Shown one piece after another: positions 26,317 to 35,255 of a stretch of DNA of 63,255 bases; position 1 is the first letter of the stretch, and the number at the start of each line of letters is the position of its first letter. The notes under the pieces are model-generated. The model searched no databases. It worked only from the letters and a program-made list of their open reading frames with translations, and had not been told where the DNA came from. The DNA comes from an uncultured Bacteroidales bacterium (GTDB lineage Bacteria; Bacteroidota; Bacteroidia; Bacteroidales; F082): contig ONJF01000022.1 of the NCBI GenBank assembly GCA_900318085.1, positions 1-63,255 on the forward strand, given 5' to 3'. The position numbers and the translations under genes were made by a program.

Positions 26317-27737
26317 ACAAGAAACGACTGGCCTGCCTCTATTTCTTCGTTGATTGGGTCGCCTCGATCCTGGCGTGGACGCTGTTCTATTTCTTTCGCA
26401 AGGCGCACGAAGACCTTTATATCAACTATTGGGACCGCATCACGAATTCGTTCAACACGCCGAGTTTTTGGTTGGGTGTGATCATCATCCCCATCTGCTG
26501 GCTCATCCTTCATGCGGTGACGGGTGCCTACGAGAAGGTGTACTTCAAGTCACGACTGAAGGAACTCGGACAGACGTTCTTCGTCACGCTATTAGGTGCG
26601 GTTGTGCTGTTTTTTGTGGTAATTCTTGATGACGAGGTGGCTTCCTATAAGTCATATTACCAGTCATTTATTGCGTTGTTTACCCTTCAGTTTGTCATCA
26701 CTTACATCCCTCGTCTCATCATCACGACCTCTGTCATTTATCGCATTCGAAGCAAGAAGATTGGCTTCAATACGTTGATTGTGGGCAGCAACGACAATGC
26801 TTGTGCCATTTTCAAGGAGATCGAGGAGGAAGTGAAGCCTTCGGGACGCCGGGTCATCGGTTTCCTCAATGTTTACGACAAGACGGAATACAAGCTGGCC
26901 GAGTTTCTGCCGCGTCTGGGCTCCTATCGCGAGATTGAGCAGATTGTGAAAGACCACAACGTGGAAGAGGTCATCATCGCCATCGAGCGCTCCGAGGTGG
27001 AGACGATGAAGGTGTTGCTCTCGGTGGTCGATACGACAGACGCCAACGTGAAGATTATCCCCGCCATGCAGGACTTGGTGTTCGGCACGGTGAAGCAGTC
27101 GGCCATCTGGCAGGCGCCTTTGGTGCAGGTTACTCCCGAACTGATGCCCATTTGGCAAAGGGTGGTCAAACGCGTCTTCGACATTGTTGCCTCGGCCTTG
27201 GCCCTCATTATCTTGTCGCCGGTGTTCTTGGCCTGCGCCATCATCGTGAAGGCGACCTCGAAAGGTCCTGTGTTCTATGCACAAGAGCGTATTGGAAAGG
27301 GTGGCAAGCCCTTCAAGATGGCCAAGTTCCGCAGCATGAGAGTCGACGCCGAGGCGAGTGGCACGCCACAGCTGTCGAGCGACGACGATCCGCGCATCAC
27401 CAAGTTCGGTAAGTTCATGCGTAAGGTGCGCCTCGACGAGATCCCCCAATTCTGGACGGTACTGAAAGGCGACATGTCGCTGGTGGGTTATCGCCCTGAA
27501 CGTCAGTATTTCATCGATAAGATCATGGAGAAGGCTCCTTATTACCGCCTATTGCTCAAGGTGAAGCCTGGCATCACCAGTTGGGGTGAGGTGAAATACG
27601 GCTATGCCGAGAATGTCGATGAGATGGTCGAGCGCCTGAAATACGATGTGCTTTATATCGAGAACGTGAGCCTTGCTCTCGATATAAAAATCTTGATTTA
27701 CACGGTTCTGATTGTTATCCAGGGACGTGGGAAGTAG
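26313..27737 (+). CDS. Polyprenyl glycosylphosphotransferase (exopolysaccharide initiating)
   Basis: 474 residues of the WbaP/WcaJ-like class. The N-terminus has about four to five membrane helices (CLYFFVDWVASILAWTLFYF, FWLGVIIIPICWLILHAV and others). A Rossmann-like CoA-binding domain follows (LIVGSNDNACAIFKEIEEEV). The C-terminal bacterial sugar transferase domain starts at RVFDIVASALALIILSPVF and carries FKMAKFRSMR, RKVRLDEIPQFW, LKGDMSLVGYRPE and KPGITSWGEV. It transfers a sugar-1-phosphate to undecaprenyl phosphate at the inner membrane. No other capsule genes are adjacent, so its locus is isolated. Confidence 0.92.
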   Translation: MNKKRLACLYFFVDWVASILAWTLFYFFRKAHEDLYINYWDRITNSFNTPSFWLGVIIIPICWLILHAVTGAYEKVYFKSRLKELGQTFFVTLLGAVVLFFVVILDDEVASYKSYYQSFIALFTLQFVITYIPRLIITTSVIYRIRSKKIGFNTLIVGSNDNACAIFKEIEEEVKPSGRRVIGFLNVYDKTEYKLAEFLPRLGSYREIEQIVKDHNVEEVIIAIERSEVETMKVLLSVVDTTDANVKIIPAMQDLVFGTVKQSAIWQAPLVQVTPELMPIWQRVVKRVFDIVASALALIILSPVFLACAIIVKATSKGPVFYAQERIGKGGKPFKMAKFRSMRVDAEASGTPQLSSDDDPRITKFGKFMRKVRLDEIPQFWTVLKGDMSLVGYRPERQYFIDKIMEKAPYYRLLLKVKPGITSWGEVKYGYAENVDEMVERLKYDVLYIENVSLALDIKILIYTVLIVIQGRGK

Positions 27738-27760
27738 ATACGCAAGGCCTTGCGTATCTA
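27735..27760. terminator. GTAGATACG palindrome acting as a shared terminator
   Basis: A perfect 26-nt palindrome (TAGATACGCAAGG plus complement) between convergent genes. Its first three bases are the TAG stop of the sugar transferase and its last three bases overlap the tdk stop. It belongs to the GTAGAnACG palindrome family seen at 6136, 30229 and 31009. Confidence 0.7.
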
Positions 27761-28354
27761 TGAAGACAGCCCATTATCCCTTTCTTGTCTTGCCTTCAAA
27801 TAACACGAGCGGCACAAGGGTTCGTAGCTCTCTGTCTCTCCCAATACCACCAATTTGTCGCCTGCGATGGTACGGTGTGAGAATTGTGCCGGACTGCCGC
27901 AACGCACGCAGATGGCGTGTACCTTGGTGACGTCTTCGGCTATAGCCATCAGTTTGGGCATGGGACCGAAGGGATTGCCCATGAAGTCCATGTCCAAGCC
28001 TGCGATGATGACGCGCACGCCTTGGTTGGCCAGCTGTTCGCACACATTAGGCAGCTCATCGTCAAGGAATTGTGCCTCATCGATGCCGATGACATCGACA
28101 TCGTTGGCATAGAAAAGGATCTCACTGGCGCTCTCCACAGGAATGGAGTGCAAGGCCGTGGCATTGTGCGACACCACGTCTTCTTCGCTATAGCGCGTAT
28201 CAACACCCGGCTTGAAGATCTCCACCTTCAACTTGGCAATCTTGGCGCGTTTCAAACGACGGATCAACTCTTCGGTCTTACCTGAGAACATGGAGCCACA
28301 AATCACTTCAATCCAGCCTTGTGACCTGTTGTGAGAATCTTTTTCCAGAAACAT
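27758..28354 (-). CDS. tdk: Thymidine kinase
   Basis: Type II thymidine kinase, salvage of thymidine to dTMP. 198 residues: [21 protein letters not shown] (P-loop), [15 protein letters not shown] (DEXQ catalytic loop), IAGLDMDF, and the zinc site [13 protein letters not shown] with CRSCYLKA. All four zinc cysteines are present. It is divergent from the acidic protein gene at 28423 and converges on the sugar transferase at a shared palindrome. Confidence 0.95.
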   Translation of the reverse strand: MFLEKDSHNRSQGWIEVICGSMFSGKTEELIRRLKRAKIAKLKVEIFKPGVDTRYSEEDVVSHNATALHSIPVESASEILFYANDVDVIGIDEAQFLDDELPNVCEQLANQGVRVIIAGLDMDFMGNPFGPMPKLMAIAEDVTKVHAICVRCGSPAQFSHRTIAGDKLVVLGETESYEPLCRSCYLKARQERDNGLSS

Positions 28355-28422
28355 GACAATGGTTTTAAGATAATTTGTATTTTAGCACCTTCTTTGAGAG
28401 CAAAAATAAAGATTATTCCAAT

Positions 28423-29505
28423 ATGAATGACAAATTCGAGAACCAAAAAGAGAGACTGCTTGCTATAAAGCAGGAAATCAGTTTGTTATACCAACAAGTC
28501 AACTACCTTTTAAGAAACGAAAAGCCGCTCGAGCTCCTCGATTTGGATGTGCTGATGAACCGCACCCACACCCTTTACGATCAGCTTTGTGCCATCAATT
28601 TGGGTGAAGAGGTTGATGACGAGGATCTTCCTTTCGATGCCGATGACCTTGTCGGGCTGTTTGGCGGCACGACGCAGGAAGAACCTGCCCAACCAGACGA
28701 AGAAGAAAGCACCGTCGTTGAGGAACAAGCTGTCGTTGAAGAGCCTATTGTGGAAGTGCCACAACCCGAGCCCGAACCCGTGATGGAAACCCCAACCGTG
28801 GTTGAGTTCCAACCTGAGCCGGTCAAGGAGGAGGAACATGAACCCGAGCCGGCGCCAGTGGTAGAAGAGGTACAACCCGAACCCGAGCCTGAGCCTGAGA
28901 GCAAGCCGCTGGGCGATGAGTTTGGTTTCTTCTTCCGTTTTGAAGATATCCCTGAAGAAGAGAAAACCCCGGAGCCCAAGGTGGAAGATACCGGTAAAGT
29001 GGTCCATGTGATGGAGCCTGTTCCCGAGGAGGAGATTCCAGAGCGCGACCGTGTGCACGGCGATGACTTGGTGCACGACAATCCTTTGGAGATGCCCAAG
29101 ATGGAAAACGAAAGTCCCGTCCCTGAAGAGGAAATCTCCAAGCAAAGCTCGGGCTCTGTCTCCGGATTCTTCGAACACGACGATGCCGAGTTTGAATTGG
29201 CCACGCCCGAAGTGCTGGGCGAGAAGATGATGGGTGAGGACAATTCGCTGGCCGCCAAGTTGCAGCAGAATCCGATCCGTGACCTAAAATCTGTCATCGG
29301 TATCAATGACAAGTTCTTGTTTGTCAATGAGCTGTTTGGCGGTAGCATGGAGAAATACAACAAATCCATCGACAACCTCAATGACTTAAAGACTTTGAAT
29401 GGTGCCTTGATTTATCTGAACGAGTTGAAGATCGAGTTGCAATGGAACAGCAGCAACGAGGCCTATCAGAAGCTCAAGGAATTGGTTTCCCGTAAGTTTG
29501 AATAA
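28423..29505 (+). CDS. Acidic low-complexity protein of unknown function
   Basis: 360 residues in three parts. Residues 1-75 are helical (ENQKERLLAIKQEISLLYQQ). Residues 80-230 are a Glu/Pro/Val-rich disordered linker with EPEPEP-like runs. The C-terminal 80 residues look folded and conserved (IRDLKSVIGINDKFLFVNELF, ALIYLNELKIELQW). I recognise the C-terminal pattern as recurring in Bacteroidota proteins of this kind but know no function. It overlaps neither neighbour; rsmI begins 8 nt after its stop, suggesting one transcript. Start at MNDKFENQ. Confidence 0.75.
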   Translation: MNDKFENQKERLLAIKQEISLLYQQVNYLLRNEKPLELLDLDVLMNRTHTLYDQLCAINLGEEVDDEDLPFDADDLVGLFGGTTQEEPAQPDEEESTVVEEQAVVEEPIVEVPQPEPEPVMETPTVVEFQPEPVKEEEHEPEPAPVVEEVQPEPEPEPESKPLGDEFGFFFRFEDIPEEEKTPEPKVEDTGKVVHVMEPVPEEEIPERDRVHGDDLVHDNPLEMPKMENESPVPEEEISKQSSGSVSGFFEHDDAEFELATPEVLGEKMMGEDNSLAAKLQQNPIRDLKSVIGINDKFLFVNELFGGSMEKYNKSIDNLNDLKTLNGALIYLNELKIELQWNSSNEAYQKLKELVSRKFE

Positions 29506-29512
29506 ACAAGCC

Positions 29513-30223
29513 ATGTCGAAGCTTTATCTCGTACCCACGCCCATCGGCAATTTGGAGGACATCACCCTGCGTGCCATCCGCATCCTGAAGGAGGTGGACG
29601 GCATCTTGGCTGAGGATACCCGTACCTCGGGCAACCTGTTGCGTCATCTCGATATCAGCAAGCCCATGACGGCTTTCCACATCCGCAACGAGCATCAGGT
29701 GGTGCAACATGTCGCCGACAGGATACAGGCAGGGGAGACGCTGGCTTTGGTCACCGATGCAGGTACGCCTGCCATCTCCGACCCGGGCTTTCTGTTGGTG
29801 CGCGAGTGCGTGAATCGTGGCATCGAGGTGGAGTGCCTGCCTGGCCCTACGGCATTTGTACCTGCCTTGGTCAACTCGGGACTTCCAGCGGAGAAGTTCA
29901 TCTTCGAAGGCTTCCTGCCGCACAAGAAAGGCCGTCAGACCAAGCTGCAGGCCGTTGCCAACTATGCCTATACCACCATCTTGTATGAGTCACCGTTCCG
30001 CCTGCTGAAGACCTTGCAGCAACTGGCGGAGGTATGTGGCCCCGAACGAAAAGTCAGCGTCTCGCGCGAGTTGACCAAGATCCACGAGGAGAATGCCCGT
30101 GGCACCTTGGCCGAGGTAATCGAGCATTTCTCGAAGAAAGAAATCAAGGGCGAAATCGTCATTGTGCTGGAAGGTAGAGATGTTGCGTGCAACATCTCCT
30201 CAGACGACGATTCCGATGAATAA
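29513..30223 (+). CDS. rsmI: 16S rRNA (cytidine-1402-2'-O)-methyltransferase
   Basis: Methylates the ribose of C1402 in 16S rRNA. 236 residues of the tetrapyrrole-methylase fold: KLYLVPTPIGNLEDITLRAI, ILAEDTRTSGNLL, ALVTDAGTPAISDPG, LPGPTAFVPALVNSGLP, FEGFLP and ESPFRLLKTL. An ATG 15 nt upstream exists, but MSKLYLVPTPIGN is the usual start. It ends just before a GTAGAGACG palindrome. Confidence 0.96.
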   Translation: MSKLYLVPTPIGNLEDITLRAIRILKEVDGILAEDTRTSGNLLRHLDISKPMTAFHIRNEHQVVQHVADRIQAGETLALVTDAGTPAISDPGFLLVRECVNRGIEVECLPGPTAFVPALVNSGLPAEKFIFEGFLPHKKGRQTKLQAVANYAYTTILYESPFRLLKTLQQLAEVCGPERKVSVSRELTKIHEENARGTLAEVIEHFSKKEIKGEIVIVLEGRDVACNISSDDDSDE

Positions 30224-30228
30224 AAACA

Positions 30229-30256
30229 GTAGAGACGGTGTGCACACCGTCTCTAC
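30229..30256. terminator. GTAGAGACG palindrome/bidirectional terminator
   Basis: The same perfect 28-nt palindrome as at 6136-6163, placed between convergent genes. TTTTTT follows on the plus strand (30261-30266) and TTTTT on the minus strand, so it has terminator shape in both directions. Confidence 0.8.
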
Positions 30257-30283
30257 TGCCTTTTTTCCTGTTGTATTTCAGAA

Positions 30284-30955
30284 TTAAAATGCGTACGACA
30301 ACCTCAGGTAGTAGTCGGTGATGACATCTTGTCGTCCGCCGTTGAAGCCGAGGTCGGAATCGACCACGTCGACGGCCGACACGCCAAAGCTGAGATAGAC
30401 ACGGTAGATCTTGAGGCCTACGGCACCGCCCGTGTACAAGCCTGTTGACTTATAATGACGTACACCGTCGGGGTCGTTGCAGGTCACTTCACCCAAAGGC
30501 ACTGAATAACCGATGCGTCCTTCGATGAAGGGGCTGATGGGCGTGTTGGGTAAGGTGAGTTTCAGGTTGGCATAGATGGGCAGCGTATGGATGTAGGTTT
30601 GCTGCATGTTCTCAAACAGGCGGCAGTACTCGCCGTAGGTGGAATAGTATTCGGCACCGACGCCGAGGCTGGTGACATGCCCGACTTGGTATTCAGCCAT
30701 ACCGCCCACACTGAAGTGGTACGGAATCTCATGCATGAAAATGGCACCGAAGTCATTCGATCCCAATTCGCCATAGACATGGAAACGGAACTCTCCCATG
30801 GGGCTATAGACGCGTTCTGGGGCATATCTCTGACGGGGCTGCACCACGACCCTTCTGGGGTGATGACGATGGCGCGGGCGGGGAGGACGGATTTGTGCCT
30901 CGGCCGTAATCGACAGCACAAAAAGGAGGCACAGCGCTAACATGGTCTTTTTCAT
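30284..30955 (-). CDS. Outer-membrane beta-barrel protein with His/Arg/Pro-rich N-terminus
   Basis: 223 residues with a signal peptide (MKKTMLALCLLFVLSITAEA). Just after cleavage is an unusual RPPRPRHRHHPRRVVV segment. The rest alternates polar and aromatic residues in strand-length blocks and ends in YYLRLSYAF, a C-terminal Phe typical of barrel proteins. No specific family recognised; a small 8-strand porin-like barrel is likely. The His-rich segment might bind metal or polyanions, which is speculation. Start MKKTMLAL chosen for the signal peptide. Confidence 0.8.
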   Translation of the reverse strand: MKKTMLALCLLFVLSITAEAQIRPPRPRHRHHPRRVVVQPRQRYAPERVYSPMGEFRFHVYGELGSNDFGAIFMHEIPYHFSVGGMAEYQVGHVTSLGVGAEYYSTYGEYCRLFENMQQTYIHTLPIYANLKLTLPNTPISPFIEGRIGYSVPLGEVTCNDPDGVRHYKSTGLYTGGAVGLKIYRVYLSFGVSAVDVVDSDLGFNGGRQDVITDYYLRLSYAF

Positions 30956-31008
30956 AGTCAATATCATTTTGATGTTGACCAATGAATTACAAATACCATA
31001 CCAAAATT

Positions 31009-31036
31009 GTAGAGACGCGCCATGGCACGTCTCTAC
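31009..31036. repeat. GTAGAGACG palindrome
   Basis: Imperfect member of the palindrome family (GTAGAGACGCGCC ... GGCACGTCTCTAC) between two co-directional minus-strand genes. The flanking AAATT/AATTT bases extend the stem. Likely terminates the FMN-binding gene. Confidence 0.8.
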
Positions 31037-31043
31037 AATTTCA

Positions 31044-31535
31044 TTATTTCACCTGTTTCTGGTAGGCTTGCAGTCTTGCGACAAGGCTGTTTTTCACTCC
31101 AGTGGAGGTGTAGGTGGCGCCACTGACGGCATCCACTTCCTTGTTGAGGGCTTCGTCGACGGTGAGACCGTTCCAGGCTTCATAGAGGCCGCCTTCGACG
31201 ACACGTTCAGCGAAACGAGGCGTCTCTTCGTTGTCCAACAGCACCACATTCTTGATGCGACCGTCGGCATCCAAGGCGATTAATAAAGGAGTGGGGCCGT
31301 TGAAGCCTTTCACGTTGTCGGAATAGGGCGAGGAATACAACACCGTGCCTAGTTTGGCACCCTTGGCGTCTTTCACTTCATAGAATGCCGTGTCGATGGC
31401 CTTGGTCTTGGCGGCATCGGCAAAATAAGGCTTGACGTTTTCGACGGGGAGTTCGGGCAGTTTTGGGCCACAGCTGCACAGCCCTAAGGCAGCGGCCAGC
31501 AAGAGAAAGCCTGCAAATATGTGTCTTGTTCTCAT
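31044..31535 (-). CDS. FMN-binding lipoprotein (RnfG-like)
   Basis: 163 residues with a lipobox (ALGLCSC). The FMN-binding domain ends with DAVSGATYTSTGVKNSL, where the Thr of the S-G-A-T-x-T/S motif is the predicted site of covalent flavin attachment by ApbE-type enzymes. Such proteins serve as extracytoplasmic flavin electron carriers. There is no Rnf or Nqr operon here, so its redox partner is unknown. It lies divergent from udk. Confidence 0.88.
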   Translation of the reverse strand: MRTRHIFAGFLLLAAALGLCSCGPKLPELPVENVKPYFADAAKTKAIDTAFYEVKDAKGAKLGTVLYSSPYSDNVKGFNGPTPLLIALDADGRIKNVVLLDNEETPRFAERVVEGGLYEAWNGLTVDEALNKEVDAVSGATYTSTGVKNSLVARLQAYQKQVK

Positions 31536-31572
31536 CTTAATGGTTTTGAATTATGGTGCAAAATTACAGAAA

Positions 31573-31617
31573 AGATTCAACAATAAAACAGTTCAACGGT
31601 CAACAATTCAACAAAAC
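31573..31617. repeat. Iterated TTCAACAA words before udk
   Basis: GATTCAACAATAAAACAGTT followed by CAACGGTCAACAATTCAACA. Same word family as the tract before the HerA-like gene at 21897-21934. It ends 4 nt before the udk -7 box, so it occupies the -33 region. Confidence 0.75.
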
Positions 31618-31620
31618 CCT

Positions 31621-31628
31621 TATCTTTG
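31621..31628 (+). promoter_or_regulatory. -7 element for udk
   Basis: TATCTTTG matches TAnnTTTG, 22 nt before the ATG at 31650. The upstream -33 position lies inside the iterated TTCAACAA tract and has no TTG. Confidence 0.6.
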
Positions 31629-31649
31629 TGCCATCTAAAACTCAAGATT

Positions 31650-32258
31650 ATGTTAGTTATTGGAATCGCAGGCGGCTCGGGCTCAGGGAAGACCACCGTC
31701 GTCAAGGAGCTGGTCAGCCAGCTGCCAGAAAACTCTGTATCAGTCATTTCGCAGGACGCTTATTACTATGACAACGGTGATAAGACGCCGGAGCAGAAGA
31801 AGCAGATCAACTTCGACCATCCCGATGCCATCGAGTGGGACCTGCTCATCGACCATCTTGACCGCCTCAAAAACGGCGAGACCATCCCCATGCCCATCTA
31901 TACCTATGTCACCTGCGCCCGTTCGCAGGAGGTCATCTATGTGCATCCCACCGAGGTTATCATCGTTGAGGGCATCATGGTGCTGGTCAACGAGGAGCTG
32001 CGCAAGCGCATGGACATCAAGGTGTTTGTCGACACCGACGGTGACGAGCGCCTGATGCGTATCATCCGCCGCGACATCGCCGAGCGTGGCCGTACCTGGG
32101 AGGATGTGTTGCGCCACTACCAGACCTTTGTGAAACCTATGCACCAGCAGTTCATCGAACCCACCAAGCGCACCGCTGACATCATCCTGCCGCGTGGCTC
32201 CAGCCCCGTGGTGGTCGATATCCTCGCCTCGAGGATTCGTATGCATTTGGAGAAATAA
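31650..32258 (+). CDS. udk: Uridine kinase
   Basis: Phosphorylates uridine and cytidine in salvage. 202 residues: MLVIGIAGGSGSGKTTVVKEL (P-loop), SQDAYYYDNGD, NFDHPDAIEWDLLIDHL, YTYVTCARSQ, VIIVEGIMVL and MRIIRRDIAERGRTWEDVL. Length and motifs are standard. The start is fixed by the -7 box at 31621. It lies 35 nt upstream of the lipoprotein array, with which it may share a transcript. Confidence 0.95.
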   Translation: MLVIGIAGGSGSGKTTVVKELVSQLPENSVSVISQDAYYYDNGDKTPEQKKQINFDHPDAIEWDLLIDHLDRLKNGETIPMPIYTYVTCARSQEVIYVHPTEVIIVEGIMVLVNEELRKRMDIKVFVDTDGDERLMRIIRRDIAERGRTWEDVLRHYQTFVKPMHQQFIEPTKRTADIILPRGSSPVVVDILASRIRMHLEK

Positions 32259-32293
32259 TCACATTCGGGATAATCATCGAAACTCATAACAAG

Positions 32294-33415
32294 ATGAAAA
32301 GGCACTTCTATTTTCTGCTTGTCATGCTGGCGACGGGTCTCGTCGGCTGCAACATTACCATCAAACCTGACCCGAACAGCGTAACGACCAATGTCGATAG
32401 CGTGGAAGTCTCCGTCAATGTGAATGTGTACGGGGATTCTGTTGCCGCACAACCTGTCGACCTCTCGCAGTGCGACATGGTCATGCTCGACAACGGCAAG
32501 TTACATTTCTACGACACAAAGACGGCCACTTCGATTCCCTATGTTGCCGAAACCGACAGTGTGGTGAATTGCGTCTTCACCCCAGACGATTGCCTGTATT
32601 ACTGCGTGCCTGCCGGAAAGGGCATTGTGCTGAAACGCGTCAACCTGACGGAAACTAACCCCCAACCCGAGCTCTTGGCCGACTGGGGCGTGGAATACGA
32701 GAAATGCGTCACCGAGACCTATGGCACCGTATCACCGTTGGAGTATTATGCCGGTCGTCGCATGCTGGGACTGCATCACGATTTCAGTTGGGATGGCTAT
32801 GATTTTAGGGAACAAAAGCTGTATAACATGGACAACGGACAAATCACCGACTGGGACTATGATACTTGGCAAGAGACAGAACCCGTCTATATCTCTGATG
32901 ACCAGGAAGAGATGGGGGAAAACTACCAATATGTGAGCACCGCCGATGAGTTTGCGGAATTCCTTCATGACGAGAATGGACAATATTGGTTTAAGGATGG
33001 CGATCCTGTATGCTTGACCAATAAGATTGATTTCAGCCAATATGTGTCTGACCCCGAATATGCTTCGGATCGTGAATTCAACTACATCTCGTCGGCCCCC
33101 GACAACTCGAAGGTGCTTTATATGGCCATCTTGGAGTGGGGCGACTACCCACACGGCATCTTGGCGGTCTCCAGCTACGACGGCACTTTCCAGATGCCGC
33201 TTGAGGATACCGACTGCACGGGATTCAACGCGAAATGGCTTGATGACGGCTCGCTGGTCTATGTCGGTGAAGAGCCACTTTCGCCTGATGACCCCGATTA
33301 TGATGCCAACTGGCATTACCGCACCCATTGCATCAAACGGATCTATCCCGACGGCCATGTCGAGATTATCGCCCATTGCGGCGACTTCCAAGTCAAACAA
33401 TCAGTTCTACATTAA
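32294..33415 (+). CDS. Propeller-like lipoprotein, array member 1
   Basis: 373 residues with lipobox (ATGLVGC). Opens with the array signature CDMVMLDNGKLHFYDTKTATSIPYVAETDSVVN and closes with DGSLVYVGEEPLSPDDPDYD. Short repeating strand blocks of the type LYYCV, YISSAPDNSKVLYMAI and GILAVSSYDGTFQMPLE look like WD40/TolB-type beta-propeller blades. No named family recognised. It resembles the N-terminal module of the next gene closely in the C-terminal 100 residues. Likely anchored in the outer membrane; ligand unknown. Confidence 0.75.
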   Translation: MKRHFYFLLVMLATGLVGCNITIKPDPNSVTTNVDSVEVSVNVNVYGDSVAAQPVDLSQCDMVMLDNGKLHFYDTKTATSIPYVAETDSVVNCVFTPDDCLYYCVPAGKGIVLKRVNLTETNPQPELLADWGVEYEKCVTETYGTVSPLEYYAGRRMLGLHHDFSWDGYDFREQKLYNMDNGQITDWDYDTWQETEPVYISDDQEEMGENYQYVSTADEFAEFLHDENGQYWFKDGDPVCLTNKIDFSQYVSDPEYASDREFNYISSAPDNSKVLYMAILEWGDYPHGILAVSSYDGTFQMPLEDTDCTGFNAKWLDDGSLVYVGEEPLSPDDPDYDANWHYRTHCIKRIYPDGHVEIIAHCGDFQVKQSVLH

Positions 33416-33428
33416 ATAATCGACCACT

Positions 33429-35228
33429 ATGAAAAAAACATTTTACTTTCTCATTGCAGCATTGGCACTGGGCGTCATGAGCTGTGAGCGTACCGCACCT
33501 CGTGTCGACCTCGTGATTATCAATCACGGACAGATGCAATTCTACAACCATGCAAAACAGAAACTGACGCCGTATGAAGCCGAAACCGACAGCGTGGTCA
33601 ACGTCTTATTCGACAAAAGCGACCATCTGTTCTATACGGCAGCCCATCAGCAAGCCTTGACGCTGAAGTCCCTCGATCTTACGGAATCCCATCCGCAACC
33701 CAAGGTGTGCGCCAACTGGAAGCTGACGTTGAATCAGATTACGGATGAGGTGTACGGAACGGGTGCCGAGGGTATGTTCTTGGATGAAGCCCTGGAAAAC
33801 CTCTATTTGATGCGGGGTAGCTTCGAGGATGACGATCCTATCTATGCAGAGGCCTTCAATATCGCTTCTGGCACCAAAAAAGTCTTGACGTTTGAGGAAT
33901 ATGAACCTGTCTATCAATTAAACATCGCTCAAGACCATTTCTATAGCGAACAGGAGAAGTTCTATTATGTGGCTCCTGAAGGCAAAGTGTGCCTTAACGA
34001 TCAAATCGATATCCGTAGCGATAACCATGACCAGTTTGCTTGGGGAGACGTGGAGTACCTTCCGGTAAAGATGAGTCAGGATGGAAAGAAGATTGTGTAT
34101 GAATATACCTATGAGGTAGAAGGAGGTTATGGACGATACTGTGTTGCCGACAGCGACGGCCAGCATCAAACGTTGCTGCAAGATTCGGATATGCGGACCC
34201 TATCTCCCGAATGGCTCGCCGATGGCTCCTTGGTCTATGTCGGAGGAGAACCCAGACCGGAAAGCGACCCAGAATACGATGCTGAATGGAACGCGACCCG
34301 TTATTGTATCAAGATCATCAATCCTCAAGGCGCGATTTCTTCGTTGGCTTCTGATGCCGAAGTTTATTATGTCAATCCGGTCGAGCCATTGAAGCCAAGA
34401 GAGAAACAATACTCCATGCGTGGCAGTGATATGGCCATCGTCGATAACGGAAAGTTGACTTTCTACAACTCCACAGACAACACCTTCGTCCCCATGGTGA
34501 TCGAAAAGGATCGCGTGGTCAACGCCACCTTCGTCGAGGAAGACGCCTTGTATTACACCGTTGCGATTGGCGATAAACTCTATCTGAAAAAGTTCTATAC
34601 GGCATCTGAAACAGGACCTGTCTTGGTCACCGACTGGGACCTGAAACTGGGCGATTGCTACTCGGAAAACTGCGGAATGGTTTCGTCGATGTATCCTGCT
34701 ATCGCAAAATCTGCCGACGAACCCTATGGCGACTTGTTGATTGGAATAGATTGCGGCATGGATGAGGATCTGTGTGTGTTAAGTGGCGTCAAATACTACA
34801 ACAGCGAAAGCGGTGTGATAACCGACTACTGGCCCGCAGAATACAACACCGACGGTGAGTTTGCGGAACGGGAAAAACTCATGAATGAATTGAAGCTGGC
34901 GAACCTGTCAAGGTTCGACCTCGACATCCCTTCAGAGGTTGAGGAGAACAAACTGGAAGTGTATACCATCTCTCCGTCCCACGATTGCATCGCCTACGCC
35001 TATTATACGGCATTGGGCCCCAAAGGAGGAAGTGGCCCGCTGTGCTTCGCCACGGTCGACGGCAAGGTGAAGATGGCCTTGGAAGGCACCGAGGTCCAGA
35101 ACATGTATTATGGATGGCTGAATGACGGTCGTTTGGCCTATTCCGACAAGGAAGGCATCAAGGCTGTTGCCGCTGATGGCACCATCACGAAGATTGCGGA
35201 TGGCAAATTGTTCGTAACCGTACATTGA
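33429..35228 (+). CDS. Double-module propeller-like lipoprotein, array member 2 (internal fusion)
   Basis: 599 residues with lipobox (LGVMSC). Residues about 22-325 resemble array member 1 (DSVVNVLFDKSDHLFYTA, DGSLVYVGGEPRPESDPEYD). Residues about 331-599 resemble member 3 (GSDMAIVDNGKLTFYNSTD, DALYYTVAIGDKLYLKKF, GWLNDGRLAYSDKEGIKAV, ADGTITKIADGKLFVT). The second module has no signal peptide, so it looks as though two tandem genes fused by losing the intervening stop and signal sequence. Function unknown; a surface-exposed beta-propeller is the best structural guess. Confidence 0.75.
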   Translation: MKKTFYFLIAALALGVMSCERTAPRVDLVIINHGQMQFYNHAKQKLTPYEAETDSVVNVLFDKSDHLFYTAAHQQALTLKSLDLTESHPQPKVCANWKLTLNQITDEVYGTGAEGMFLDEALENLYLMRGSFEDDDPIYAEAFNIASGTKKVLTFEEYEPVYQLNIAQDHFYSEQEKFYYVAPEGKVCLNDQIDIRSDNHDQFAWGDVEYLPVKMSQDGKKIVYEYTYEVEGGYGRYCVADSDGQHQTLLQDSDMRTLSPEWLADGSLVYVGGEPRPESDPEYDAEWNATRYCIKIINPQGAISSLASDAEVYYVNPVEPLKPREKQYSMRGSDMAIVDNGKLTFYNSTDNTFVPMVIEKDRVVNATFVEEDALYYTVAIGDKLYLKKFYTASETGPVLVTDWDLKLGDCYSENCGMVSSMYPAIAKSADEPYGDLLIGIDCGMDEDLCVLSGVKYYNSESGVITDYWPAEYNTDGEFAEREKLMNELKLANLSRFDLDIPSEVEENKLEVYTISPSHDCIAYAYYTALGPKGGSGPLCFATVDGKVKMALEGTEVQNMYYGWLNDGRLAYSDKEGIKAVAADGTITKIADGKLFVTVH

Positions 35229-35255
35229 AAATCAAACTTTTAAATATTTGCAAAA

